Shown piece by piece: positions 1-12,190 of a DNA stretch of 64,000 bases (position 1 is the first letter of the stretch; every line of letters starts with the position of its first letter). This DNA comes from Plectrocnemia conspersa. Its lineage: Eukaryota; Arthropoda; Insecta; Trichoptera; Polycentropodidae. The DNA is taken from NCBI GenBank assembly GCA_009617715.1, contig VTFK01000053.1:310001-374000 (forward strand), written 5' to 3'. A model generated the notes under the pieces. It made no database searches. It was given only the letters and a program-made list of their open reading frames with translations, and had not been told where the DNA came from. The position numbers and the translations under genes are program-made.

Positions 1-471
1 TCGAAGCAATCTTCCATATGAAGATATGATTTTGAATTACGTTTTTAAACATCTTTGTTTTTCTTTCACCAGTTTTTTTTTTACATAATAGAATAATTAA
101 CTATATGGGAATAATACCTATTTAATAAGCCACGCCAAGTCCTCATCGTGACGATTTTTTGTCCTTCGATACAAATACTATAATAATATTATTCATAAAT
201 CTATGTTACAGCTTCTCCCGTGTATTTTTTTATTGCTTGTGTTAAACGTAATTGTACTAGTTAAATATAATATTTAGAAAAGTGAATTATCAGCAAGTAA
301 TATAATCGTGTAGAATTGGCAGGGTGATCCAATTCGAGTTTCATATGTTGGCAGCACTGTAAATTAGACAGCAGTCAATAATCACGCGTGTTCAAAATGT
401 CAAATGCATAACGTATTTTTCATTAAATCACATACATTTTTCTGGCCAAGTTCGGGCCCTGTTGAGAATCC
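1..471. other. AT-rich intergenic DNA, no gene seen
   Basis: No coding exon, RNA gene or recognisable mobile element was seen. It ends where the first palindromic repeat begins. Confidence 0.6.
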
Positions 472-965
472 GTTAAAAGCAATAAAATCGTGCCGTCGCA
501 GAGGAAACACTCGATTATCTAGCGTTCATATTAAGACTGTTTAAAACAATATTACGACTTACAATAATTGAGAATCGAATAAAGAATCGAACTTCTAAGC
601 ATAATTTTGACCAATATGAGGTCTCAAAAAACAAGTATCACTTCTCAGAAGTAAAAAATTCACGTCAAAAGCAATAAAATCGTGTCGGCGCCGACACGAT
701 TTTATTGCTTTTGACGTGAATTTTTTACTTCTGAGAAACGATAATTGTTTTTGCGCCCTCCTATTGAACAATATTCGATTTGAATACACTTTGACCATAT
801 TAATATCGGTAAGGATATCTATAGTATTTTTAAAACACAATGTAATATTCAAGTGCAGACGAACTATGGAGCAATATGCGAAATGCTACATCTGTCTGTA
901 CTCTTCTTCAGCTTATTTTACATTTAGAGATTGGACTTTACCTAATAAAAGTTTTAAAATTATTA
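472..965. repeat. Palindromic interspersed repeat, copy A (head-to-head)
   Basis: Two arms of one repeat family meet head to head. Positions 642-737 form a perfect 96-bp palindrome with 48-bp arms and no spacer, centred between 689 and 690. Outside the palindrome the arms diverge: the left arm (472-641, reverse orientation) matches the short form also seen at 47.0 kb. The right arm (738-965) matches the longer form also seen at 61.6 and 63.6 kb, including a shared stretch around 866-900 beginning CTATGGAGCAATAT. A second copy of the core AGCAATAAAATCGTG lies at 478, about 195 bp from the palindrome. The two ORFs here are on both strands of repeat DNA and are not credible genes. Confidence 0.85.
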
Positions 966-1129
966 TCCTAGAATCCGAGCTAAAAATTGGGTATGAAACT
1001 AATTGCAAAACGTAAATTTTCTGTTCAAATGACAATTCTAAATTATAACCAATTTTTTTCTCGGATTCTAGGGAAAGAGAATATCATCAGCCCCTGCTCG
1101 AGTACCTGGAGAGGAATCTGCATTCATAG

Positions 1130-1540
1130 ACATTTCAGAGCAGCATATAATTTCACTAGCGCCTATCAGTTCCCTCTACTTCCCATATCCAACTGATGCC
1201 GGAGACCATCAGCAGCTAAATCGCGACGGTCAACCCGACCGCGGGTCGTCACTCGGACGATCAAGGAAGGAGGGCCTAGCCTAACGCCTGTCCGCGCAGC
1301 GTGCAGGTGCGAAAGCTAGGCTGGGAAATAACCGGTCGCCCATGGGCCGAAACTTCCGAACCTAATGTGACCGTGGGAGGAGGGCGTGGGTCTATATAAA
1401 AAAAAAAAGAAAAAAAAAGCGCAAAAATCAGTTAAATTATATTTTCGCTAGTAGAAATATATATCTACTGATGAAAATGTATTTGGACTTCACTAGTAAA
1501 AATATTCACTGAAAGATACAGAAAGATATATAATTGATAT
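1130..1540 (-). repeat. CACTAGTGAAATTATA-type repeat, interrupted copy
   Basis: Positions 1141-1171 and 1427-1500 together match, in reverse orientation, a continuous stretch at about 38,500-38,600 (and partly 14,790-14,830). Shared sequence includes CATATAATTTCACTAG and TTGGACTTCACTAGT. The match is broken only by the retroposon at 1172-1426. This comparison shows the empty site and so defines the insertion. Confidence 0.75.
1172..1426 (+). mobile_element. Poly(A)-tailed retroposon (SINE or truncated LINE end)
   Basis: A 255-bp GC-rich insert ends in a long A-rich tail (about 1396-1426). It is flanked by the 7-bp direct repeat ATCAGTT at 1165-1171 and 1427-1433, and it interrupts a repeat that is uninterrupted at 38.5 kb. 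An internal hairpin pairs GCCTAGC with GCTAGGC (about 1274-1317). No tRNA-type A and B boxes were recognised. A 5'-truncated LINE 3' end is therefore as likely as a SINE; the family is unknown to me. Confidence 0.75.
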
Positions 1541-2299
1541 TATTGCGGTCATATAATGTTAATCCATAGATGGACCAGTAATTTCAGGTAAATGGTTAGG
1601 AATTACTAAACCTTTTCACCGTAATATATTGACGAAAGTATTTCTGAGTAACTAATGAAATAAAATACTGGAAATTTTATCATCAAATCATTTAAAATAG
1701 CTTCAGAAAATATATCGGGCATGACATGACGTAAATGCCTTTGGACTCCTAAAGGTTAAACGTATTGAATACTGTATGCATTAATTTACGCGTTTCGTAA
1801 TTTCAACTCAACCCTTTATTTCATGATTATTTTTTTATCTTCGTATCGCAAAAAAAAAATATATTAAAAATCAAATTCGAATTATTTTAGCACAAACATG
1901 TTTATCTAATTTGTAAAAAATAGATATTTTGTCGCTGATTTAGAACAAACACAAGCACGTAAATACTAAATATAACCACGCCTGTTTTAGATAGTCGGTT
2001 TAACGATAAAAATCGAATCGTGTGAACACGGCTTAATGCAGATAACAATCGAGTCGCGCCGGTGAACGTATAACGTATAGGTGTCGCCCGATCGGGTAAA
2101 TCGGTAATCGCACAACCGGGGTATTAGATTATACGCGATTGGGGCGGCGATCCCGAGCGAATTAATCACATTACCTATACACGAGCTTGGGTAATAGAGA
2201 AACGTCTGCGGTGTCACATCGTATATTGTTTTTGAAACAAGGCCCGCCGGCTGATTCATCCCGATGACAAAGCGCTGAAAAGAAAGCGTTTCAAAACGA
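1541..2299. other. Intergenic DNA, no gene seen
   Basis: AT-rich sequence changing to more balanced composition after about 2,000. The short reading frames have no recognisable domain. Confidence 0.5.
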
Positions 2300-3760
2300 C
2301 GCAAACAATCGATACGATGAGTAACGAGCGAAAAAAGTTAATGCTTCATTAGCTTCCCATTTTAATATTTGACGAAGGGACTGCTCGTCTTGTCGGGACA
2401 AAAGTCGCCGCACGCCACCGGCGGCCCATAACGAGCATTAAAAGGTTGTACAGAGCGACGAAGTGTCGGGTAATGGAAAAAACTGGCACGTAACACAGAC
2501 GCCCCGGAAAAGGCGCGAGGGAGAGAGCGACCCCTCCTCTTTTGAGCGATTCTCAAAAGCGCGGAAGTGACGCGAAGAATTTACGTAGGGAGTATTATGT
2601 TAACTAACCGTACGACGGCCAAGTTTTCCAGACAACTCGGGCGCGGCAGTTTGAGGGTTAGCGAACGCGATCGGCCGAGAGGGGACAACGCCGTGCGGCA
2701 CTCGATCGGGCGCGTAAACTGCTTCGTTAGCGACTTTGGAAAAGCGTTTCAATTAGCGCGCTTCCCGGAACGGTTCCGTTAACTCGGACTTTCGAACAGG
2801 ACGGGCTCTAATAGAAGTCGAGCACGCACGAACTACAAACCGAAATTGAATCGAGTCAAAAGAACTCCAGCTAGTGTTACGTACACCGTCGGGTACGCAG
2901 CGGCGGCGTTCGCGTGTTCGACAACTACACAAAAAATACGAACAAAACGACGAGGAGCGCGCTTCGAAAAAAATACCGGTTCAACGCCCCGCGACGATGC
3001 AGGGCGACCTTCAAAAAGAAACCCTGGACACGTTGAGTAATATTTACATATCCACGCCGGTTTACAAAAGAGCTTTCGCACGCACTCCAGCTATTATTTG
3101 ATTGAATAATCATTTCGCAAGTATAATTTAGGGAATATCAAATTGATCTCGTCACTCGGTAGGTCGCGAAATTACGAATAGTTTTACGTAGGACGACGGA
3201 CGATCCCCGGGACGGCGCAGCTCGCAAATGGCATCGCGACGAGAATAGAACGCAAACAGGACCTTTAGATATCGAAAGCGAATGTATAATCTCTAGCGTC
3301 CGACGAACGTAAATACGAGAGCCCACTTTTCTGCTTCACCGGGTCAATATGCGCACAAGCTAAATCACAGTTAGTTTTCAACGACGATAACCTTTGTCTG
3401 TTTCCTGTGTTCGTTCTGACGAATACAGCGCGTGTCTTGTGTCAATTCTGGGAAACAACTGCTCAAATACTTCAATTAACGAGTAGCATTAGCAAATCTT
3501 AAACCGCGGTCTAATTAGAGCTCGCAACCGAGACATTCGAGGAGATAAGCGGACAAACTTTGGGCGTGTCGCGCGCGCATTTGGAAGTCGACTCGAAGGA
3601 CAACAAAGACACGTGATTTTGGCAATGTTGATCCCTCCCGGGGTGAATCATCGTCGTCCTCAGACGCCGACCTCGAGCCGGTCCTTTGTTTCGATGTTTC
3701 GAAACGAAGGAAGAGAGAGGTCGACGCGAGAAGAGAAGGTTACCGTTACGATTCGATAAA
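2300..3760. other. GC/CpG-rich island of unknown role
   Basis: This 1.4-kb block is clearly richer in G+C and CpG than its surroundings. Overlapping short ORFs occur in several frames on both strands (for example 2567-2782 +, 2833-3081 -), as expected from high GC, and none resembles a known protein. It could be a regulatory region or a 5' untranslated exon of a gene outside the window. No splice pattern or motif settles this. Confidence 0.35.
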
Positions 3761-4403
3761 TTGAAAGCAGCATTTTACAGCATCTAGTCTGAGAGAAGAA
3801 CATAGCACAGAACGGCGAGCACATGGTCAGCATTTGCGGCGAGCGATCCCGTGAAAAAAATGTGCCACGATAAACACGTGACTTTTTGTATACGGTTACA
3901 CATCATGGGAAGTGTACTTTGGCGCTTTCGCACAACAATAAATAATAAGGAAAACAGCGAGTCAGTTAACCCTCGTCACCCGCACACAGCTAAGCGCTGG
4001 TCAGTTTTAAACGTAAACACAGCATAAAAAAATTTTTACACACTTTTTCTAATGTGACAAATTAAACCAGAATTACTATGCTTATGTATCGAGCGAATAA
4101 TAACAGCCAGCAATCAAATTGCATAATTTTTCACATCAATATTGAAATGTTTTGTAACATAATATTACACCCTCCTTACAATATATATTATAGCGGAATA
4201 GTATCTTCCATTCCTCTCGGGGGCGAATTAAGAAATAGAAAATATGTTACAAAAAATGGGAGAGTTGTAAACAATATGCACTCGAAAATATTACTTAACA
4301 ATTCTTTATAATAAGTACATTTTCGAAGTGAATTCATTTGGTTCGTCAGAATCATCAGCACATAAGATTGCAATATATATTTTAAAACAGGTAACAAATT
4401 ACA
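3761..4403. other. Intergenic DNA, no gene seen
   Basis: Moderately AT-rich; nothing recognisable beyond isolated copies of a GGTCAG motif that becomes dense in the next interval. Confidence 0.5.
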
Positions 4404-5013
4404 TGGTCAGAATTTAAATCAACCCTGGGTCAGAATAAAAATCAAATCTCGATCAGTAACGGCCTGGTCATCATTATGGTATTGAGGGTCAGAAAAAATA
4501 TTAAATGGTTAGAATAAAGATATAGTGCGATCATGTGAAATAAAAATATAACATTTAAAATATAAATGGACAATAAATGATTTATTTTAAAAATAGCACA
4601 GGTTAGATGCGAGCGAGCATTGGTCAGAACAGTGAACAGCCCATGAATACCTCAACGAATCAATTTATTTGTATGTAGGACGCGAAGGTATTCAATGCGA
4701 CGAACGAAGCGGGAATTACGAGAGAGCGGCGCGGAGAGCACGCTTTGCTTGTTGTGTTGATATCTGACAACGTTGCGAGCTCAAACAAGTTGGCCCCAAA
4801 ACCCCTTGATATTGACCATATATTATTATGCTGAACATCTGTCGACATAAAACTGACCTTGAGATTAAAATACAGATCACATAATACTGACTATTCTTTA
4901 TAAATAGCGATTGAAAAACTGATTCTGACATATGTCAAAATAATTCTTACCATTTAATATAAAATCTAACCATCTAATATTGATTCTGGACGATGAAATA
5001 TAAATTCTGACCC
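4404..5013. repeat. Inverted cluster of GGTCAGAAT motifs, possible foldback element
   Basis: On the left side (4404-4640) the motif GGTCAGAAT with AT-rich spacers recurs several times on the plus strand. On the right side (about 4850-5013) the complement, ATTCTGACC and variants, recurs. A less AT-rich core lies between them (about 4660-4800). Such inverted arrays of subterminal motifs are typical of the ends of DNA transposons. No target-site duplication or transposase was identified. A stretch at 4608-4640 resembles, in reverse, 55,918-55,945. Confidence 0.45.
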
Positions 5014-5256
5014 GAAAAATACACGAGCCTTGAAAAAATGATTTTTCATTGACTGCGTAAATCGAGGCATAGGTGTATATAATAATAATCGAGGCAATAT
5101 AAAATTAATAAAAACATTATCACTGCGCGACCAATTATCATCAGTTTTGGCCTTGTTTACTACAATTTCAGCTCAAGAGGGGCTGATAATTTGATCATTA
5201 TTTTTAAATCCGTCGCATAAATTAAATTCTAGAACAGGTGATTTCTGAATAGGTTT

Positions 5257-5560
5257 TTGTGTTTTGCCAAAAACGACAACCATGGCCGCTTTCAAAGCCC
5301 TCACTCGCGGGTTCTCGATGCCGGTCACGCGTCCAGCTTACGAAAGGAAACTGACATCAGCACGCCGGTCACGGCGCACCTTCCGAACGGCCGAGAAGCG
5401 ACTGGCCAGCCGAAAAAATATGCAAACGCGAACCATCGCGGAAGCGAGCGAACAAAATTGCAACGGTCGTCCCGAACCGGTCGGTCCTCTAATATTAGTC
5501 GTAGAACACTTTTTTACAAGGTACTGACTTCCTCGAAAGAAACAGCAGAGTTCAAATAAT
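5257..5560. other. Small GC-rich island with unrecognised ORFs
   Basis: About 300 bp of higher GC content carry two overlapping plus-strand ORFs (5257-5559 and 5264-5527, 100 and 87 codons). The 5264 frame is rich in Arg and Lys. Neither has a domain I recognise or clear splice context. A GC-rich regulatory island is the simpler reading. Confidence 0.3.
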
Positions 5561-7175
5561 AGTCACAAAACCGAAGCTTGTAGGGCGCAGTCAAATCAAA
5601 GGGCGAAAAGGGTTTTCGGAGCGGATTAAATATGTAAATTGGACGTTTGTAGCTATCGTTAATGTTTCAAGTTATATTTCAAACGTGATTTACGATTTTA
5701 TCAAATAATCCCCAATACGAGGCTCCTCACAACATGAATTATAAAAAAAAATCGCCGACATATTACACAATAAATGACTATAAATTCTTCGTTATAGTAA
5801 AAATGTATATTAATAAGCACCGTTCGAAGCATCTACATTACACAGTATAAAACACAGGTATATAAACATAATCATTATCCGACATAAGCATAATTATAGA
5901 AGACCGCGCAGCGAAAACTATTTTTATGTAACTGAACCACAATGAACTATCATTTTTCGTGAAGAAAATGTAGATACAATGTCCTGAAATTATTCATAAA
6001 CTGACGATTCCCTGAAAGTGTTGATGTACAATTCCCAGAAAATTTGGGCTGCTATTTTAATAAAATTACTCGGTCGAAATGATAGGGAAACTTCACGGGC
6101 AGTCCGTTCACGCATTTTCACGGGTTAAGATTAATGTTATTTTATTGCGTATTTTAAATTGAAATCCTCGATAAATTAGAAAAAATGTTTCTAGCATGTA
6201 ATATAATTTTCACACATCGTACGTTAATCTTCGGGTGGTAGGACCACCAATCTATGATCAATTCATGACGTTCGACGAATAATTATGTTCTACGATTTGC
6301 ATACTTGAAGCCTGAATAAGCGTCGTTTAACGGTCAACGCATTGTCCTTAAAATTTAACAATGGATACGGTGACCTTGGTGGCATGTCCTGATCAAAACT
6401 TAGCTCGTGTTAAGACGGATTTGTGCCGAGTTCTTCGTAGACAAATAGTTATCGTTCTATGGAGGGATTTGATAGAATTATACGATTAAAAACTGATAAG
6501 TTGTAAAAAAATTAGTAAATTCAATATCTCTCCGAAAACATTTTGTGTCACTTTGAAGCGGTGACAAAAATGGGCTGCGGAGTAGGTAAAAATATCGACT
6601 CATCTACACGTAGCCTAAGTTGAAATTTACATATCATTTAATTACATAGGGAGTGATAAACTAATATCAAAGATCAGCGACGAACGCTATGAAGTGATTC
6701 ATTTTACAAAGTCGACTATTGAAATAGCAATGTGTAATTGATTAGAAAATTACAGATTTCACATAGATCAGTTTGATGCTGTTTATCGTGTTTTATTTTG
6801 GCGTCGAAATTATGAGTTTATTTATTGATATTTTTATAATATAAACCCTTTGATTGGAAAAATACAATATTTTAGGTGTTACTTGAAGGTGGCTACTTGA
6901 AAATAAAATGTTATATATTTTTTAAAGGGATACATATTTCGATAGTATTCCCGAAAGACTGCAATTAAACGTTTATTAGTGTACGCAAGAATTTTTGTTT
7001 ATTGTTGTAAATTGATTCCAAATATAATTGATGAAACAAAAGGATGCTTAAATGTATTGCGAAATTAATATTGACACGCACAATGATTCGGTAGCGAAGA
7101 ATGACGCGTAATAGATTCGAATTGGTACTAAAAAAAATTTTTACTACGTTACGATCGACGTTTTGAAAGATAGGG
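5561..7175. other. AT-rich intergenic DNA, no gene seen
   Basis: No exon, RNA gene or mobile element recognised over 1.6 kb. Confidence 0.5.
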
Positions 7176-8110
7176 TTGGCAACCCTGAGTGAAAATTTTT
7201 CCGCGGAACGTGACTCACCCACTTTGGAACAAAAACAAGAAAAATTGCAATTAACGGAGTGGAACTCGCGTCCGACGCCCGTGGTCGTTCAACTGCGTTT
7301 CGTGCGCTGTAAACAATCGTACCCCTCGACGAATGGACGAATGACGAATTACGAATAGTGTCAGCGCATCCGGAATGTTTTATTGTTATGGCAACACTCG
7401 ACACCGAGAGTGCATTAATTGCGATCGACCGAAAACCGAGACGGGAGATTTCGCATGCCGGGGTGGCGCGCGGGGGCGAGGCCTCGGGGGGCGTCTCGCG
7501 CGAAAACCGGTCGGGGCGACCAGATGTTTCGATATAATCGCGATAAATTTGTTACAAGATGGCCGGTCCTCTCCCCGTCTCGCTCTTCCCTGGCTCCTCC
7601 ATCTTGTCGCTCGACTATGCACTATGCACTATGCGCGCACCCCTGCTAGACGCGAGATCCTCGAAGGGCGTCGGCCATCGCCGTTCGATCCGATAGCAGA
7701 GGACGCCGCCGCGATCGACGAAAAGATTGGAAAAAGCGGGCCGAACAATGGACGGGTTTCGGCCGTTAAGTCGCGAATTTGAAAACGCCGGCTGTGACTG
7801 CAGCTCCGGGGGGCGCGCGCGAAGCTTTCGTAAGCTCGCGGCGTCGGCGATTACAGAAAAGTGGGCGAAGAGACAAAAAGTACTCACTCGTGCGTGCGGA
7901 TCGCTCTTCTATGTGCGACTGTGCAGCGTCCCGTCTGCGCGCGCGGCCGTCGGCAACTCGTCTGTCTGCTGTCGGTCGGCGTGCGCTCGGTCGTCCGGCC
8001 CGGCCGCGAGCGGAACGCAATATGGCGGCGCGTCCTGCACACACACGCGCGCATGCGACAGCACCAAAAAAATGTCAACACTTTGGGGATGACACCCGCT
8101 AAAATCCAAT
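7176..8110. promoter_or_regulatory. CpG-rich, promoter-like island with YY1/Pho-type motifs
   Basis: This is the most GC- and CpG-rich stretch of the window. It carries YY1-like motifs: AAGATGGCCG at 7556-7565, CCATCTTG (reverse) at 7599-7606 and AATATGGCGGC at 8019-8029. Motifs of this kind are common near start sites of TATA-less promoters. Numerous overlapping ORFs on both strands look like GC-driven shadows. Position 8022 opens a 26-codon frame only. The next plus-strand gene is the phosphatase at 16,156, so this could be a distal promoter for it or the promoter of an unseen gene; neither is shown. Confidence 0.4.
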
Positions 8111-8980
8111 ATTTTACCCTAGATACCATTTTTCATTTATTAAATAAACAAAATAAAACAATCAAATTAAAAGCACTATCAGCACGCGAATTTCAATTTC
8201 AATTGTTTCATTTCGCAAATGCAGTGTTCGAGATCACAACGCACGGGCGCGTTTTGAAACAAAAAACAGAAGTCACGACCTATCGATATACATGTATGCA
8301 TACATACATATAAACGATATATACACGTATTTAAAAAATACCTGATTTATTTTTTAAATAATATTATTATACTTTTCTTTACTGTGATGTACACAGAGTG
8401 TACATACCATTTTATTATGTCAACGTCTTTACAAATATGTCAAATACAAATCATATTTTAGATATTCTTCCACAATAATTACAATTGAAATAATATGTAT
8501 TTATTCATTCATTATGGTCACAACTTGGCGGCAGTCTGGTAACACTGACATGACGGCGGTATAGGGCAGGACTTTCTTTTGGTGGACCTCGACTGGAAAA
8601 GAACGGCCGGTGGTGCCTCATTCACCGTTCACTTGCATATATTTCAATAACGAACATGTAAACTCTACTTTTATATTTTTTTATACTTTTAATATAAATA
8701 CTACTGCAGCGGCTCAATATGTGTGTAATTACCACCCGTCACTATCCGTTCGCCAAACAATATATAAGTAAAAAAATGAAATGACTCAAGATTGTGAAGA
8801 CTCGTTGTGTCAGTATATGAAAACATCCTACAGCTTGATGAGCCAACTTTGTAAAAAAAAAAAAATACTGCTAATAGCATATGGGTAATTCATAAAAGAC
8901 GAAAATAATTCAAAGATTATTATTTGCTATAAAATTAAAAACTGATACTAAAGGAGAATCGAAATTTTATTCAAAGAGTT
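8111..8980. other. AT-rich intergenic DNA, no gene seen
   Basis: Nothing recognisable. Short GC-richer patch at about 8520-8620 without coding sense. Confidence 0.5.
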
Positions 8981-9099
8981 TTTGTTTACAAAACAAAAAA
9001 AAGCTTAAGTAAAATCTTGTTAGTTGCTACTGATGGTAAGGTGCTACAGGATTTCTGGCATATTCATAAGAAGCAGTGACGAATGTATTAGCTGTACAT

Positions 9100-11325
9100 C
9101 AGGGGCGTATATTCAGGGTGTGCTAGGTGTGCGGCGCACACCCGCAAAACCATCTAAAATATAAATTTAGAAATTTAGAAAATTTAAGGCGTAAAGCGAC
9201 ATCATTTTGCATACAGTAGTATGCAAAATTTTAATATGCAGTGTATAGTATGCATTGGTATTTGTCATTCGCTCTGAACGTTTTCGCGCGAGCGATCGTT
9301 TTGGAACAACACATATAACGCGCCGACCTTGCGCGCGGCCGCCAACTAAAGTAAATTGTTCCGAGATTTAACGGCTGAAGTCGATCTGTCGACTGGCAGC
9401 GCTCAGTAGTAAAATTGGTCTCGAATTTGGTGCGCGTACTTCAAAAACTCTTGCGTCCGTCGCTGCTTTTTTATTACATTATATCACAATAACAGGTCAC
9501 TCATTTTTTATATTTTGGCGTAAAATAGTTTATTATCTTATTTACATATGATCAATATTTAATTTTCTATTCTAGATTATATTTTTTTATTTACCCCAAT
9601 AATGATGAAGAATACTGTTGAAGATATTTTGAATAATCCATTTTCAAAAAGAAGTTATGAAATTAAATTGAAGATAATATTAAGGAAGAAATAAATTCAG
9701 CAAATTTCGTCGCCATTATTCTTGACAAAACTTCAGATATAATGACGAACTCACAGCTCTCAACAGTTTTGCGTTTTGTTTATGAAGGTAAAGTTTACGA
9801 GCGGTTTATTTTTTTACAGACGTTAGCTCTGATAAAACAGCCGATGGCTTATTTTGCCACGTTGTAAATATAATTGAAGAATTTCAAATTCAAGAAAAAT
9901 TAGTTGGACAGACTTATGATGGGGCGAGTGTAATGAGTGGGCATATTAATGGTTTGCAAGCCAAAGTACTCGAAGTTTATCCACTGGCCATTTTTACACA
10001 CTGCTATGCTCATATGTTGAATTTAACATTACAACAAGCTCTTTCCAATATAAAAGTGTGCAAATCATTCTTTCAAACTTTAAATGGATTGTCTGCATTC
10101 TTTTCGAAATCTTCCAAACGAATAAATGCTTTACAAGAGTTTGTAGCTAGAAGACTTCCTTCTGTTACACCTACAAGATGGAATTATACATCACAGTTAA
10201 GTAACACAGTGCAAAAATACAGAAATGAATTTACGGACTTTTTTCGAGACGTCGTGAAAAATTGTGAACTATGGGACCCCGACACTGTAAGCACGAGGTT
10301 TTCTTAGCTTTTTGGAAGATTTTGAAACAAGAAAACTTCTCCACATATTTTCAAACCTTTTGAAAAAAAAAACTGATGTGCTATTCAACATTTTACAGTC
10401 CAAATCTTTTGACATATTATATTGCTGTAAGAAAGTTACCGAAATTTTGCAACAACTCAGACATGAACAGGAAAATAATTATGAAACATTATGGGATTCT
10501 TATGTAACGGAAGAAAATTATCCAAGACTGAGTAATGATTTGCTTGTTGAAGAAAAGCACGCGTTTAGACAACTATTTAATACAGTAGTTGATAATATAT
10601 GTAAGCAAATTGAAAATTGTTTTTCTTCAATGTCCAAATTGGAATATTTTCACCTTCTGGAGAAAGAAAAATATGAGCAATATAAAGAAAAATTTCCAAA
10701 TGAATTACTTACCAAACTGCAACAATTCTATGGAGCATTATTTGATTATATACGTTTAAAAAATGAGTTTGCTGTTCTTAATCATTTACCTAAATTTGCA
10801 GAGAAATCTGTTCATGAGCTTGTACAACTTATGAACACAAATAATCTTGAGTCAGGTTTTCAGGAAATAGATAAATTAGGCAAACTAATATTAACTCTTC
10901 CAAGCAGTACTGCTTCAGCAGAACGTTCATTTTCTGCTCTGAAACGAATTAATAATTGTTATCGAAGTACCCAAGGCCAAGAAAGGCTATGTGGCCTTAG
11001 CTTGATTTCAATAGAAAAAGGGATCCATATGGATATTAAAAAGAAGAGCACTTTTTATGACAGCGTGATAGAAAAATTTATGATTAAAGAAAGAAGATTA
11101 GATTTTATATATAAATAATTATAAGTTTATGTTTATTGGAAATTTGATATTTTTATATAATAATATTTTAGATTAGGTTTGATGATTATTTATTTATTTA
11201 TATATGGGAAAAAGCTGTAAGGCAGTTTAGGCATGTCAAAACCTCGGCTAATAAAAATGAAAAAATGTACTTTATTTTTTATTTTTTATAGCACACCCAA
11301 TATTAACACCCACCGTACGCCACTG
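9100..11325 (+). mobile_element. hAT transposon, 2.2 kb, with 8-bp target duplication
   Basis: Both ends are defined. The 8-bp direct repeat CTGTACAT lies at 9092-9099 and 11,326-11,333, and the terminal inverted repeats are CAGGGGCGTA at the left and TACGCCACTG at the right. An 8-bp duplication and CA..TG ends of this type define the hAT superfamily. GTGTGC motifs near both ends are possible subterminal binding sites. The element encodes a transposase remnant on the plus strand and sits inside an older hAT fossil. The duplication is still perfect, so the insertion may be fairly recent even though its transposase is broken. Confidence 0.93.
9602..11118 (+). pseudogene. hAT transposase remnant (ZMYM1-like, DUF4371 and hAT_C)
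   Basis: The reading frame starts at ATG 9602, breaks near 9680, again in the T-run near 9815, and once more near 10,290, so three frameshifts interrupt it. Recognisable parts in order are: IILDKTSDI (canonical ILDET), FVYEGKVYERF, TYDGASVMSG, HCYAHMLNLTLQQAL, the TPTRWNYTS motif, and at the C-terminus ILTLPSSTASAERSFSALKR, the hAT dimerisation region. The N-terminal zinc finger (TTF type) expected in this family is missing, consistent with internal deletion. As written it cannot make a full transposase. Confidence 0.88.
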
Positions 11326-12190
11326 CTGTACATGTGTCATTCTTCGTCAACATTTAATTGCCAAAAATCTGAATGAACGAATGTACGTTTTTATACCACT
11401 GCATAAGAAAGGGTGGGTCTGTGCTAGATGCTTAAAAGTATGCATGCTTTCTAGAAAAAAAATTAATAGAGCTCGGAAGTATTTGAATGGCAAAAACGAT
11501 TTTATCAACCACTATAGTCTGCCTTATCTTTGCTTTGGTGAACTAAAAACTACAATAATATACAACAATCAAAAAACGTTAAAAGGTATTATTTTTTAAA
11601 AAAGACTTTTAAATATTCTTTCGTACACTTTTTTTACAAAAGAATGTATTTAAATTTGTAAAAAACAATTCAACATATTTTAGACGTGAAAACCAGATGG
11701 AACACAATGGAAACGATGCTAGACTGTTTTTTTTACGAATTAGCCATTACGTGAAAAATGCACTTAAAAGTGACTAAAATTTCAGTGATCTGTGGAATGA
11801 AGAATATTTAATTATTACTGAAAGAGTAATAAAGACTTTACAGCCAATTAAGATTACTGTAGAGTACCTTTAGTAGAGATGAGGTTACACAATGACAGCC
11901 GAAGGAGCTTAATATTTTTTATTGAAAGGATAAGAAAACATTGATTTTAAAGCTACGGTCAAATTTTTAACTGGCAATTAATGAAGAAATACACAAACAA
12001 AGAGGTAAAACAATAAAGGCAATTACTAAATATTTTCAAAATCGATAATCTTTCACCAATCAAAAGAAGAAGAATTAGGGTTTCTTCTAAAGCAAAAATG
12101 TGTAAGATGGTAAATGTTTTATCATTCTTCTACAAGCAACCGACAAATTCCAAGAAGCAGCAGCATCGTCTTATATACGATGTTGTAGGA

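Larger units (their letters stand above)
8990..12180 (+). pseudogene. Old hAT transposase fossil split by a younger hAT insertion
   Basis: If the 9100-11325 element and one copy of its target duplication are removed, the flanks join into a decayed reading frame. Before the insertion one reads VATDGKVLQ-like sequence (about 9020-9060). Across the junction one reads DECISCTCVILRQHLIAKN, which resembles the conserved HCVIHRQHLxAKNL stretch of SCAND3/GTF2IRD2-like hAT transposases. Farther on, KTRWNTMETMLDCF (about 11,690-11,740) resembles the TRWNS motif, and weaker hAT-like sequence continues to about 12,100. Many stops and frameshifts are present. The family match is from memory of motifs and is tentative. 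Confidence 0.45.

Noticed and set aside
595..1015. ORFs 595-852 (-) and 716-1015 (+)
   Set aside because: They are the two arms of the palindromic repeat read from opposite strands; similar ORFs recur in copy E.
7375..8313. Seven or more overlapping ORFs on both strands
   Set aside because: All lie in the CpG-rich island, overlap in most frames and have no domains; high GC lowers stop frequency.
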